NCBI GenBank assembly: GCA_900323505.1
Contig: OOIN01000043.1
Span: 496,001-560,000 of the forward strand
Direction of reading: 5' to 3'
Length of the DNA stretch: 64,000 nucleotides
DNA from: Ustilago trichophora
Lineage: Eukaryota > Basidiomycota > Ustilaginomycetes > Ustilaginales > Ustilaginaceae
The first letter of the stretch is position 1, and every line of letters begins with the position of its first letter. The translations under genes and the position numbers were made by a program. Shown here piece by piece: positions 10,568 through 21,999 of the stretch. The notes under the pieces were generated by a model, which was not told the origin of the DNA, made no database searches, and was given only the letters and a program-made list of their open reading frames with translations.

Positions 10568-12336
10568 GATGGTCGATCCCTTTGTGTGAGAGCCAACACT
10601 TGTTGTGAGGAGAATGGTCGTCTTGATGGATGCTTGTCAGAAGGATGGAAAGAAAGGGCAAGATAGAAGAAACCAACAACAGCAACAGCAACGTCACTCT
10701 TTTGACTTTTTGAATTGTGCTTCACACTCACGAACGGGCCATTCGATTTCGATCAAAATGGCAGCAGTACACACTCAGTAGCAGCGGAAGACGACGACTT
10801 GTGTTAGTCACGTCACAGCACAAGCCCACACACAGAGGTTCCTGAACTGGAATTTTTTGAAGAGGCCGGTGAAAAAATGTCAACATGCGGATCAAAGGGA
10901 AAGGCGGATGGATGGATGGATGGATTGAAAAGGCATGGCCTCTGCGCAGTCGTAGTCGTTGTTTGCCTGTGGTCGAGTTTGTGTGACGTTTTCCTTGGGT
11001 CGCACACACAGACGTTCAAGCTTTGTGGAGGTGCCCAAATACAAAATCATGCCTTGTCCTCACTACAAAAATTCGCGCGTTCTTTTGAATGCGACTTTAC
11101 TTTGTGTTTGTGTTCGCACACAAAATATCGAAAAAAAAGAAGCGGTTAACTACGCCAAGCCGCAAGTCTTATCCTCGTGAAACGTCGAATTTTTGGAAGA
11201 AATGTTAGTTTCGGTCTAGAAGACGACGTTTTTATGCTGGTTGTTGGAAATCAAGATGTAACAACCGAAAGGTCTCGCTTCGCTCTTTCTCGTCGTCGTC
11301 TCTTTCTCGCTTGTTCAGAGAGGCACCTGAGTCACGACGGCGACAGGCGATGCAGTCAGATATCAAGGCACAAGAGGATTTCTTCCTCGACGCAGATGAA
11401 AGACCTTGATCACCGATCTTTTTTTCCTGCTGCAGAACATTCGTCCGCCTCTTCCAGGTGCAAGTGGCGAGCTGCTGAGAATTGTTTGCTCCCTCGCATC
11501 GCAGTCAAGCGCATCCTGTGTTGTGATGCAGCGATCTAGCGCAAACGAGAGCATGGATTCTTTGCAGTTTGATGCTAAGTGGCATTATCGAGACGCCAAT
11601 TGGATGCAGTTGGTCGATCAAAGATGCAGCTTTGTGCATGGTGGTTTGGGAATCGCCTGTTCGCTTCCATTTTTCGGACAGCAGGCTTGAAAGGCGCTTG
11701 CCTCGGAATTCTCGCATCCTTTCTCGCCAATTGTACTGTATGTTACCAACAGTCTGACCAATGAGACGGCGACGACGGCGTAACACTTTGTTTCTCCTGC
11801 TCTTGGGAGTCTAGCGTGTAAAAAGATGGCGTCGTGCAGCGCCCTGTTGGCTCTAAGTTACACCGGATCTCGAAACGACGCCCCGAGCTAGAAGAGTAAG
11901 TACTGGAGTTGCACACTTGACTCACAACCGAACCGCCTTTTCCACCAGCAAGCGCGTCAGAGAACAAGGATCACCTCCAAAGCAATCTTGGCGGTCGATC
12001 CGAAACGGCTCCGTGTGAGCTGTCCAGACAGACAAGGCCGTCGATCCTCGGATCTGCCGGTTCAACAAGAGCCCTGAGCGTAGTTGTTGACAAAATACAA
12101 AATAAAAAAAGGGGACCGGGATGAAAGAAAAGAGGAGCATGATGGTCTTCTTCATCGTGGATAGTACAGCAGGAAGCATTCAAGTCCCGCTCTCGGAATT
12201 TCGATCAATGCTCGACCCCCCTGCAGCAGTCACGCTTGCCTGTCAGAGAGTGGTGGTGCTGGTCAACAAGCGAGCTTCTGTCTGTCACGCCCTGCTCGCT
12301 GCCGTCGCGAATCATGGACAGAGATCCGATAAATTT

Positions 12337-12338
<2 letters not shown>

Positions 12339-12372
<34 letters not shown>
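12339..12372. repeat. Poly-T homopolymer, 34 nt
   Basis: Thirty-four consecutive T are read directly. Exact length is uncertain because such runs are prone to sequencing error. It lies in the gene-poor gap with no gene nearby, so a transposon poly-A tail was considered, but no flanking element or target duplication was recognised. Confidence 0.9.
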
Positions 12373-13760
12373 CGTTCTCCGACCAAGCCCACTCATCGAT
12401 AGAGTCTCTCTCTCGCAAACTCTCTCGCATTTGAAAGAGGAAACGACAGCTCAACGCAGCGACCAAAGAGCAACATCATGGTGACGGTGGTCAAATGTGC
12501 GCTGGCAGCCAACGGGTCGCGCGCTCGTCTTTTGTATGCGGCGAATGGGCGAGGTGATGATTGTAACTCTACTGGCGCTAGAGGTGGGTTCAGTTGCCAA
12601 GCTGTCAAGAGAGAGCAGTGCGTGCGTGTGTTGCGGCGGTTGCTTCAAGTCGACTCTCAGTCAGGAGTCATGTGCAGCTGAAAGGCAGGGAGAAAAAAAA
12701 TGAAAATAAAAAAGAGTAACTGAACCCTTGATCACCAACGCAGATGCGAGATTTTACCCTCGGTTCAGCGACGAGGAACGCGTTGCAACAACGATGGCGG
12801 TCCCTCCAAAGCAGAGCCATGCGTTTGACCAGCTCGGTGTACTGTAGATGCTCTGCAATCAACTTGAGCTGAAGCCATCAAGGAAGAGAGAATGAATTAC
12901 AGTACAGGCTAAAGACGGAGGCCGAAACGGGGCGGTCATATTTTCTTTTCTTTTCTTTTTCTGTTTGGGTGGTGTTGCATTCCTATGTTGCTGCAACCTT
13001 GCTGCAGGAGAAGGCACCAACCGTCAAGCTCAGGAGCTGTGCTGCTGTACGAGTCACCCACCAAAACTTTAGACATGGTGAACAACATGACGCACCCTGT
13101 GGAGTGGGCGACTGCCAGCGTCTTGTCCACTCGAGTCAACTTTTTTTAGCTCTAGCGCCCACACTCTTGTTCGCCGAGAGAGAGAGAGAGAGAGAGTGAG
13201 ATGCCGTTACGCGGCCACATCCGAATTGCGAACACAAATACATGGGACCAACTGGCCCGTTTCTCCAACACAACACGGACATGGACATCGATGTTGATAC
13301 CGGATGACGATTCCCGTGTCTGTGTGTGTGTGTGCTTCGAGTCAAGTGATCCCACCTTCCTCTCTCTTTCTCTATATCTCTTTCTCTCTTTGTGCCGAAA
13401 AGATCTACGCGGTACAACACAGAGCGGAGCTTGAGCGCCAGCCACTTTATTTTCTTTAAGACTAAATTTTTAGGAGAATTTATATATAAAAAAAATTAAG
13501 AGTGAAACATGTCCACAGCGGCAGATCCGCTAGTTAGGCTAAGAGAGTCGCGTTGCGTCAACTGTCCAATGGCGCGAGATGCTTGTCGAATGCTGCAGAA
13601 TGCAGTTGTCTGGCACCAAAAAAAAAAAAAGAATCCTACCCGACCTGCTCGCCTGCATCCCGACACTTGATCCCTACACAATCACGAGGCCCAAGTCCAA
13701 GGCCAAGCCAGAGCCAAAGGCCAAGCCTCTCTCTCTATCTCAAGCTCTGACTCGTCAGCA

Positions 13761-13775
13761 CTGTACTGTACTGTA
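13761..13775. repeat. CTGTA pentanucleotide repeat (3 copies)
   Basis: Three tandem CTGTA units sit in the gene-poor gap. This is one member of a dispersed family seen also near 20727-20776, 20885-20923, 33495-33519, 49226-49253, 49419-49428, 49509-49523 and 51937-51952. Confidence 0.9.
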
Positions 13776-14759
13776 GCTCTCAGAAAAGTGCGCTAGGTTT
13801 CACACTGAGGTCGACGCTCGGCACCAACTCAGTCCAACACCAAGACCCTCTTTTGACCTTTTGAAAAAATAAAAATACTGTAAAAAGTTCTTGGTGGTGG
13901 GCTTTCATGCCAAATGCTTGCACATGTTTCGGCGTGTCCGATATCTGCTGCACTTGGCCCCTTACACCTTGAAAGTGCTTCTGTGAATGTGTGTGTGTGT
14001 GTGTGTGTGCGATGTGCTCGCCCCTTCTCTTTTGATTGAATCAATATGACTGCTCTCTCTCTCTCTTTCGCTCGGCCCGCGCCTGCCCCCTGCGTGAGGT
14101 GTTGCGCTTCAAAGGAAATGGTGTTCTCTGATGGCGTTCTGAAGCCAAAACGGCAAACTCACCGAGAGAGACTAAGCACTGAGCCAAAGTGAAAGCCCTC
14201 CTCTCTCTCTCTGTCTATTGCACAGTATCGATCCCGAGCCTGATCCTGATCCTGATCCCTGTCCGCGTGTCTGCCCTTTGTTCGCCATCACGCCAGAGAC
14301 AGAGAAAGAGAGAACGATAGAGCGGCTAGAACCGACAGCCTCCCTCGCATGCCGTTCTACTGCACTCTCGACTTACACACACACACACACACACGCAGCT
14401 CAAAAGCTTGACGGCGCTATCCCGCGTACATTTCGGTCTCGTCGTCGTCCTATCATATCACGCGCCGCATCACTTCATTTGACGCTGGACGCACGCATTG
14501 CATTGCGGAATACACCGACATCCAGCGCCATCTCCTTTTCTGCCGAGATCAACCCACCAAAAGCACACTTGAGCAACAGGGGCATTTAGCAGCACCAACA
14601 CTTCAAAAGAAAGAAAGGCACCGAATCCAGAGGAAACAAAGCAAAGAAAGAAAAAAGAAGAAAAAAAAAAAAAAAAAAGTGCCCCGCCCCCTGCTCTCTC
14701 CTTGCCTCTGTCCGCACATTCTGCACTCTGCCTGCCAGAGACTCGTTATCTTTGTCCTT

Positions 14760-14765
14760 TATATA
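14760..14765 (+). promoter_or_regulatory. Candidate TATA element (TATATA) of the Ala/Glu-rich gene
   Basis: TTTATATACT lies about 150 bp upstream of the ATG at 14917 and is followed by a pyrimidine-rich leader full of CTCT and TCTC, a common pattern at strongly expressed fungal genes. The transcription start is not known, so this is a plausible but unproven core promoter. Confidence 0.45.
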
Positions 14766-14916
14766 CTCGACTGAGCAGCATCCATCTCCCTTCCTCTCTT
14801 CTCTCTGCACACTATCTCTCCTATCACCCTCAACATCGTCGTATCCACACGTCGACTCATATCCACATCTCTCTCGCTCTCTCTATATCTTTGGTTCTTC
14901 ACCAACACTCTTCACC

Positions 14917-15911
14917 ATGTCTGCCGCTCCTGAGACCACCCCCGCCGTCGTCGCCCCCGTTGAGGAGGTCGCTGCTCCCGTTGTCGAGGAGACACCCGCT
15001 GCCACCGAGGCTGCCGCTCCCGTTGAGGAGGCTGCTGCCCCCGCCGAGGCTGTAAGTTTTCATTGGCGTTTCGCATCTTCTCTGTCAACCGCATCTCTCT
15101 CATAGATAACAGTACTGACCATCATCATCATCCTTCTGACACACACATGATAACGATGATTATTCTCCGTCTTTGGATATCACAGGCTGTCGTAGAGGAG
15201 GCTGCTGCCACCGAAGAGACTGCTGCTGCTCCTGCTATCGCTGAGGCCGTCACCGAGACCCAGCCCGAGGAGGCCGCTGCTGCTACCGAGGAGGCCCCCG
15301 CTGCCACTGAGGAGGCTGCTAAGGAGGCTTCGCCCAAGAAGGAGAAGCGCCAGTCGTTCATCGGCAAGCTCCTCGGCGCCTTCAAGGAGAAGACCGCCAA
15401 GAAGGAGAAGACCGCCGCCGCCGCCGCCACCACCAAGGAGGAGCCCGTTGCCGAGGAGGCTGCTGCCGCCCCTGCTGAGGAGGTCGCTGCCCCCGCCGAG
15501 GCTACCGAGGCTGCCGAGCCCGCCGCTGTTGAGGAAACCCCCGCCGTCGTCGAGGAGGCCGCCGCTCCCGCTGCCACCGAGGAGGCTGCTCCCGTCGCTG
15601 AGGAGTCGGTCAAGATCGACGAAGCTGCCAAGGGTGACGCTCCCGCTCCCGATGTCGCTGCCCAGAAGATCAAGCTCGGCCGTCGTCTGAGCGGCAAGTT
15701 CGGTGCTCTCTTCCACAAGGCCCCCAAGAAGGCTGAGGAGAAGCCCGCCGCTGAGGAGCAGGCTGAGGAGGCCGCTCCCGCCGTTGAGGCCGCCGAAGAG
15801 GTCAGCCCCGTCGAGGAGAAGGTTGCCGAGGACGTTGTTGCCCCCGCCCCTGTCGCCCCCGTCGTCGTCAAGGCACCCGAGGCCAGCGCTCCCGTTGCTG
15901 CTGCTGCCTAA
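14917..15911 (+). CDS. Ala/Glu-rich protein, probably abundant, unknown function
   Basis: Two exons: 14917-15051 and 15186-15911, with a 134-nt intron (GTAAGT donor, TATCACAG acceptor). Joining them keeps phase and continues the same AAPAEA/AVVEEAA composition, giving 286 residues. The protein is almost entirely Ala, Glu, Pro, Val and Thr, interrupted by two short Lys-rich hydrophobic segments that resemble each other: QSFIGKLLGAFKEKTAKKEK and RRLSGKFGALFHKAPKKAEE. These could form amphipathic membrane- or protein-binding helices in an otherwise disordered acidic chain. Codon choice is extremely biased (GCC/GCT, GAG, AAG, GTC), as in ribosomal-protein genes, and the Kozak context is CACCATGTC, so high expression is inferred. 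There is no signal peptide. No family was recognised. The start and splice sites are clear; the role is open. Confidence 0.85.
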
Positions 15912-16836
15912 ACATGTGTGCGCTTTTGATAGGTCTCACTCATGCTTCTCCGTCTCTCTCTGTCTCTTCCGGATTCTTTTGCATGCCCTTTCCAATTTCT
16001 GGGTCCGCGGCTTTTTGATTCTCCTCTTGTCTTCCCCTCACCCGGTGCTCACTCCCACCGGGTTAGGCTATACCCCCCGAACATGACAAGGTTCGATCAT
16101 GCACGATGATTCCCCCGTTCCGCGTTAGCGACACACACACGCACACATACCTCTTTTCCCCTGAGCCCCCCCTTAATAGAAGGGCCCACGCATTAACGCG
16201 TCGTGGGTCTCTGTCCGTCCCACCCCCAACCCAAATCATACCTTTTGTTTCTTCTTGTGATGAAATGCGATTTCTAATGATGATGCCTCGATGCGATTGC
16301 GTGCAGAGTGTGCGATGTCTTTGTGTGGATGATGGTAAGGCGCTGAGATTTGAGAGTGATGTTGGTGGTGATGGTGAAATTTGGACAAGACCTTGATCGA
16401 GCGGTGTGTGCTGCAGTCATGACATCAAGGTGGGATGGCTTCTTGGCTTCCGCAGAGTGAACGCAACACACGGAGCCGTGTGCTATGTGATGCTGGGCAC
16501 AATGGCAAACTCGATAACTTGATGGAAGTGAAGATTTTTGATCTGAACGACTTTGACTTGTGGAGGAGTTGATTTCGATCCAACGTTATGTCTTGTACAA
16601 GGCTTGAGCTGGGCTGGTTTGGCCATCACACAAAGGACACAAAAGGCTAAACATGTCCAACAGTTGAATCATTCATCAACAAGTAAAGTTTAAAGGAAAC
16701 TATAGAGAAGGCAGAAAGGTTGAAAAGAAAAGGTATCTATCCAGCACACTACCGTGTGCGAGTGGGGATAAGAAAAGAAGAAAGAAGAAAGAAAGGAACT
16801 CGGATTGATAGCATGACGTGAAGAGAAGCAGCTCCT
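15912..16836. other. Convergent intergenic region, no gene seen
   Basis: This stretch of 925 bp lies between the 3' ends of the Ala/Glu-rich and forkhead genes. It is pyrimidine-rich on the left and AT-richer on the right, and contains only short ORFs without resemblance. It is probably two 3' UTRs and a spacer. Confidence 0.4.
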
Positions 16837-17428
16837 TCACGAGCCAGATTGAGGTGGAGGCAGTTGGAAATCTGTCAGATCCCTAAGACCTTCCGAAGTT
16901 CTACGCTTGCGAGAACCTTCACCGCCCAACTGGCCGAGTGCAGACGAAGAGTTGTTGCTATCGTTGGTGTCATTTGTAGCCTGAACCAGAGGAGTGAATG
17001 AGAACCAGGTCGAGTCGGCTGGTGAAGGGCCTTCCAGTCCGTTGCTCGGTGGGAAGGGGCTGGAACCAGGGAAGCTGCCAGTGTAGCTGGAGGCCATGCC
17101 GCTATTGCTGTTGTAATTGTTGTTGTTCTGTTGTTGTTGTTGTTGTTGTTGCTGCTGCTGCTGAGGCTGCTGCTGGCCCTGCTGCTGTGGCTGTTGTTGC
17201 GATTGCTGCGGTTGCTGCTGCTGCTGTGACTGTTGGCCCGGCTGCGATTGAGGCTGCTGCGATGGAGTTCCCTGTCCCTGATTTTGGCCCTGGTTCTGAT
17301 TCTGGTTGGGGTTACGCTGCGCCTGCCCTGGCATTTGCTGCTGAGAGCCTTGCTGGAGACTTCCATACATGCCGCTGCCAAAGCTTGGATAGGCACCATT
17401 GTTTGCTTGGCCCTGATGTTGTTGTGGT

Positions 17429-17460
<32 letters not shown>

Positions 17461-18879
17461 GTTCTGGAGCAGAGTGTAAGCACCAGGAATGCTGCCTCCG
17501 AAAGGATGGTTGTTCTGCTCGAGGCTGTAGGCGCCCATGCCCATGTTGACCTGGCCATTGTTGGCATTATTTGTAGCTGCAAAGGCATTGGCGTCAAAGC
17601 CTGGAATACCGGCAAAGAGCGCAGAGTAATCGTTGTTGCTGAAGTTAGCAAAGTTGGCCAGGTTGGCTGCGGACAGATCGTGTCCCTGAGCTGGGAAGGG
17701 CATAGACTGTGGGCCACCAAGATGCGGCACGCTTTGCGCGGTTCCCAGAGGCTGAGGCGCGTTGGACTGCATAAAGGCAAGGTTGGCAAAGTTCTGCGGG
17801 GCCATGCTGGCTTGAGCGTTCTGCGCTTGATCTTGCATCGACTGGGACACCATAGGCTGCTGTTGACCCAAGCTGAGGTTTGCATCGTCGCCACCAAGGC
17901 CCAGATTGCTCGGCAATGCGCTATTCTGAGCAGACTGGCCGACCATGGGCAGAGAATCGCCAAAGTTGAAATTGTTTGCTAGCGGGCTGCCATAGTTGGA
18001 AGCCTGGTTGAGACCCAAGCCAAGTGGTGATGTGCGTTGGCTATGGTTCTGATGCGCATGGGAGCCTTGAATGAGGTAAGGTGGGTTGGTAGTATGAGAA
18101 GAGGTGCCAAACTTGGAGCTAACAGTTCGGACGGGCGAACCGTGAATGCTGCTAGGACCTGCACTGCCTGCACGGCTGTGCGCGTTGTTCTTGACGACGT
18201 TGGCCACGCGTCCCGTCTTCCAGGCCTCCTGGGCTTCGGGACTGAGCGTCCACCAGCTACCTTTTCCAGCAGCGCTACTGGGTCTTGGCACTTTGACAAA
18301 CAGGTTGCCCTTGATGGACAAGGTTGATTTGATTCGGTTCTTGACGCGGGCCTCCCAGTCCTTGCCAAAGGCCCATTCGCGGATTTCAGGGAATTTGGAG
18401 CACATGCCTTCGAAGAGGTCTTGAATGACGAGACGACCACTCTCGCTTTCGGCGATGGTCTGGCAAATCATCTCGCTCCAGTTGAGACGCTTGCCCGTGA
18501 TGGCACTTGCAGCCACACGCGAGTTGCCGCCAGGAGTGGACGTACCGGTACCAGGCAAGCGACGGGGAGTGGCACCGGGCGATGAGGCAGCAGAGTTGGG
18601 CAGACTGATCGAGTAGTCTGAAAGGGCAGAGCTGAGGGCGTGTGGGTTGAGATGGGCGGGGATAGCAGCAGAGCCTCCGGTGGCAGCATACTGAGATAGC
18701 TGAGCATTGGCATAGGCAAGCGCCGAGGCGGTGTAGGCTCCAGAGGGGGAAGCAGGGGCGGTCAACGAGGATCCAGCAATGGGATGCGAGAACTGGTTGG
18801 TAGGAACATGCCCGATGGCGGGGCTATTGGCGCCAGAGCCCTGATAAGAGGACATGGTGGCATTCATGTCCATCTCCAC
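16837..18879 (-). CDS. Gln-rich forkhead-type transcription factor
   Basis: A single 680-residue ORF starts at the ATG at 18879-18877 (other Met codons follow within nine residues, so the exact start is uncertain). Residues about 133-216 look like a divergent winged-helix forkhead domain: a first helix NWSEMICQTIAES, then QDLFEGMCSKFPEIREWA, the recognition-helix-like WEARVKNRIKSTLSIKGNLF, and the closing wing KGSWWTLSPEA, which corresponds to the usual GxxWTLxP. The N-terminus is Ser/Ala-rich. The C-terminal two thirds is Asn/Gln-rich with two long glutamine tracts, one with CAG and CAA mixed, typical of activation or low-complexity phase-separating domains. It is presumed nuclear. It is preceded by a 3.1-kb gap, in line with a regulated regulatory gene. 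The domain call is strong; the specific orthologue is not assigned. Confidence 0.85.
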
Positions 18880-19725
18880 AGTTCTCGGTGAAAAAGCCGA
18901 GCAGATTGAGAGACGAGCGCGTGAAGCTTGCTATTTGAGTAATGTATCGATGCAGCCGACCGAGATGACCGGGATGAAGCTGATCAAAGCTGCCTTTATT
19001 ACAAGAAGCAAACGAAAAGAGACCGAGTGGTTCAGAATCGAGACGCTAGGTCGTAAGCCTTGTCGATATGCTTCAGAAAGCGTGGGAAAAGATGATGATG
19101 GTGGCGGCGGTGGTGGTAGTGTCGGTGAGAACCGCAACGTGGAGCGCTTTGCCTGATGGTGGCAAAGCTGAGTTTATCTCCGGAGAAAGGCCGACAGAGG
19201 TGCGATCCGATCAAAGCGTTTGGTGGAGTCGAACGTCGATTACAGGCTTGGAGCGTGATCTTAGCAAGAGATCGATCTGCACCAAGATGCCGTGATCCTT
19301 AAACTGTCCGGATGAGGGCCGAAGATGAGCTGGGATCTCGGAAAGAGGCAGTGTGTGTGTGAGAGAGAGAAAGAGAGGCGGATGGGTGCGTGAATAAGTG
19401 TCGGAAGAGCCGCAAAGCAGCAGTTGCGAAAAGCGTGCTGAATGAACTGAAGAAGACAAGCGATGGTGGATGCTTCAAAGATTGGGAATGGAACCAAGCG
19501 AGAGATGGAAAGATGGGATGAGATGGACGAAAAGAGAGAGTTGAGAAGGAGGGGCGGCGGTTGCGACGTGTGAATGAGACGAGAATGACGGATGGGTCAA
19601 AGCAGACAGACCGAGACGGAGGCGGAGAGACACACGGACAGACCAAGAGGGAGGCGTGGCGGAGCAGAGCCAGACAAGGGAGAGAGAGAGGCGATCGACC
19701 GCGAGCCAGAGCCGAGAGAGAGCCA

Positions 19726-19757
<32 letters not shown>

Positions 19758-20726
19758 GAGATGCGGACGCGGGGATAGAGCAGAGAGGCTTGCAGAAGCT
19801 ATGTATTTTGTGTGTGGAGCAATCACAGCGTCAAAGAGATGAGAGGCGCGAGGCGTGTTGAAGCTTAGCGCGACTCTGTCCAAGATAGGGCAGGGCCGCT
19901 TTGGTGATTTGGCTCTCTCGAGGGCGAGTGCGAGGGCAAGGGACAAGGGACAAGGGTACAAGGGCCAGACCATTGGCTGCCGTAGCAGGACGCATCGTCG
20001 AGCACAGCCAAGCACACTCGGGAGCAAGCCAGACACAGTCCAGGTCGAGTCTCGAAAGAGAGAGAGAGAGAGAGAGAGAAAGTTAGGCCAGTGTATACTT
20101 TGCATTTCGCGCAGCACATACAATACAGTGTAGCAGCGGGGGAAAGCCCAAGGGCAGACATTCTCATTCATCTCTCATTTTGGTCATTGCCAGAGCGCTA
20201 GAGCTCCAGAGCCCGATTGAGGCAATTACCGCCACGAACGACATTTTAAGGAAAAGAAATGCGACGAGCTGCAGGGCGAGGCCAAATTGTATTCTGTGAT
20301 TAGGGCGTGACTTGCAGCGCAGCGGATTTTCTTTTCAGTCGATTACAGCTCGCAGAGAGAAATGCTATGTGCATTCGCTTTTGTACTTTGAAAATTACTA
20401 ATCTCTCCAGTAGCCACCTTTCAAGCTGCAGCAACGGTACCGCAAGCAGAGCAGCCAACAGCCAGCAGCAGTTGCTTTGCCTTCGCGTGCTGGTACATCC
20501 GTCCTCTGTCTACTTTCGGTGAATTCCGATCCACTCGATTGAATATCGTCGCATTGTATGATTTTGAACTTGACAAGAGGTCAGGTCAGGTAAGGAAGGC
20601 ACATCGTTGCATGCAAGTCAGAGTAAAGAAGACTTGGGTCTAGCCCTTTTCCTCGAGATGCAACCTTGGCCTGGCGTACAGCTAGAACCGCAGATAGCAA
20701 ATCGACAGAGCCAAAAAGCAAGCTAG

Positions 20727-20776
20727 CTACAGTAGCTACTGTATTGTACGGTACTGTACTGTACAATACAGCTACA
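20727..20776. repeat. TACAG/CTGTA inverted-repeat hairpin
   Basis: The 3' arm GTACAATACAGCTAC is the reverse complement of the 5' arm GTAGCT-AC-TGTATTGTAC apart from a two-base insertion. The arms are separated by a short loop made of GTACT units. The structure could extrude as a hairpin and belongs to the dispersed pentanucleotide family. Confidence 0.8.
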
Positions 20777-20884
20777 TTTGTACCGCGGCAAACACCTTGG
20801 TTGCGTTCAAAAGCCGTCGCGTGGTCCAATTCCTCTTTCAACAGCAGACCCGCAAGACGGCCGAGCTTGCGAACCACTACTCTT

Positions 20885-20923
20885 CTACAGCACGGTACAG
20901 TACTGTACAGTACAGTACCGTAG
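20885..20923. repeat. TACAG/CTGTA palindromic cluster
   Basis: TACAG units switch to CTGTA and back within 39 bp, ending in arms CTACAGCACGGTAC and GTACCGTAG that pair imperfectly. It sits about 110 bp from the preceding hairpin of the same family. Confidence 0.8.
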
Positions 20924-20937
20924 CCTGACTCGTCAGG

Positions 20938-21210
20938 GTGAGACCCTACGGTGACCAGACCGGTAAGATCATCCTGATCGAATTGCTTCCGGACACCGAA
21001 CTATTACCGACCTACTGTGATCACAGCAAAGGCCAAATGCTCCACTCATTCATCGCGCTCACACCTCTCATCTCGAAACATGACATCGAAGAAGCAGATG
21101 ATTTCGGCCATGATCAGCTATTTGAAGTGTTGCGATGCTGTGATGCCGACTTTTGCATTCAAAACGTCAATTTGAGCCGAACAGCCTCATGTATGCATCC
21201 GATTGTTTAA
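20938..21210 (+). other. Orphan 90-codon open frame, possible gene remnant
   Basis: The frame from a GTG to the TAA at 21208-21210 encodes about 90 residues of ordinary, non-repetitive composition (for example KIILIELLPDTELLPTY and DIEEADDFGHDQLFEVLRCC). There is no ATG, and an in-frame stop lies just upstream at 20926. It could be a relic exon, a short exon of an unseen gene, or chance. No family was recognised. Confidence 0.15.
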
Positions 21211-21999
21211 CCAGGTAAGGATATTTACTGCGATGCCTTGATCTCTAAGAGGCCGTGCGTACGGTACGCCAGCTCAAACCCGAGCTTGGACCCTCGACCA
21301 GCTGAATGCGAGGTTGTTGTGAGATTTGTGGAGGTGTGGGTCCCGAAAGGAAAATGAAAGCTCTTTTCGACGGAGAAAGAAATCGGCCACACCAAAAAAA
21401 GTGACGACACCCGCTTGGAGAAAGTCCAGAAAAAGAGAACTTTTTTTTTTGGAGAGGAAATGGCAACTACTGAGCATGTCTGAGAGCTTGAGCCATGAGC
21501 TTACACCCTGTCTACTTGATCCGGCTTTGGTTCTTCACAATCAACCGCTCTTCACTTGGCGCACGCACCCCAAGCGCTGCTATCATTACCGAATAACCAA
21601 CCCCATCATATCGGATCTGCCGAGCCGCTGAGTCGACTTCCAACGCCATATCGACTTCTGCTCGGTTCTATTCACCACCATATCCCATCACAAGTGACCA
21701 CTCTCGAATTCACATGCTTGGATCATCACCCCAAGCCTCATCCAGCAGCCGGACAGTACCACGACAGCACACTCGCCTCTCTCTATACTTGGAGCCTATG
21801 ACGCTTCCGACCTCTCCCAGCTCTCGGTGATCTTTCAGCTCCTGAGCCACGTTCATTGAGCGTCACGCGACATCGCTCACTGCCCAACCGCACTTGCCAT
21901 CCGCCAGCTTTTGGAACTGCCATCAAGTCAAGCCAAGTGGACGCATTCATACAACGCTGAAGTGGCTGCCGCCATCGAACTCACTCGGCTGCGGTATAA

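Larger units (their letters stand above)
10568..14916. other. 4.3-kb gene-poor region upstream of the Ala/Glu-rich gene
   Basis: I found no ORF with credible family resemblance or codon pattern on either strand. The stretch is full of simple sequence: 34 consecutive T (12339-12372), a GA run (about 13175-13196), AT-rich patches (13440-13500), a (CA)n run near 14372-14392, a GATCCT-like repeat (about 14229-14257) and a CTGTA triplet repeat (13761-13775). It may hold a long promoter, untranslated leader exons or non-coding RNA, none of which can be demonstrated by reading. Confidence 0.5.
18880..21999. other. 3.1-kb divergent intergenic region between forkhead and USP genes
   Basis: This is the shared upstream region of two divergent genes. 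The left part (to about 20100) is purine-rich on the plus strand with GA tracts at 19732-19757 and 20057-20079, that is, a CT-rich leader for the minus-strand forkhead gene. The middle carries two TACAG/CTGTA palindrome clusters (20727-20776, 20885-20923). A 90-codon ORF without an ATG (20938-21210) is noted separately. Confidence 0.5.

Noticed and set aside
10577..10585. TCCCTTTGT, the reverse complement of the smut pheromone response element ACAAAGGGA, just upstream of CDS1
   Set aside because: A single 9-mer is expected about once per 130 kb counting both strands, and CDS1 has no known pheromone link; treated as chance.
12339..12372. Poly-T as the tail of an inserted retroelement
   Set aside because: No reverse-transcriptase fragment, target-site duplication or second element boundary could be seen nearby.
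15128..15871. 247-codon antisense frame over the Ala/Glu-rich gene
   Set aside because: It arises from the biased GCC/GAG codons of the sense gene read in reverse (Ser/Ala-rich); no independent evidence.
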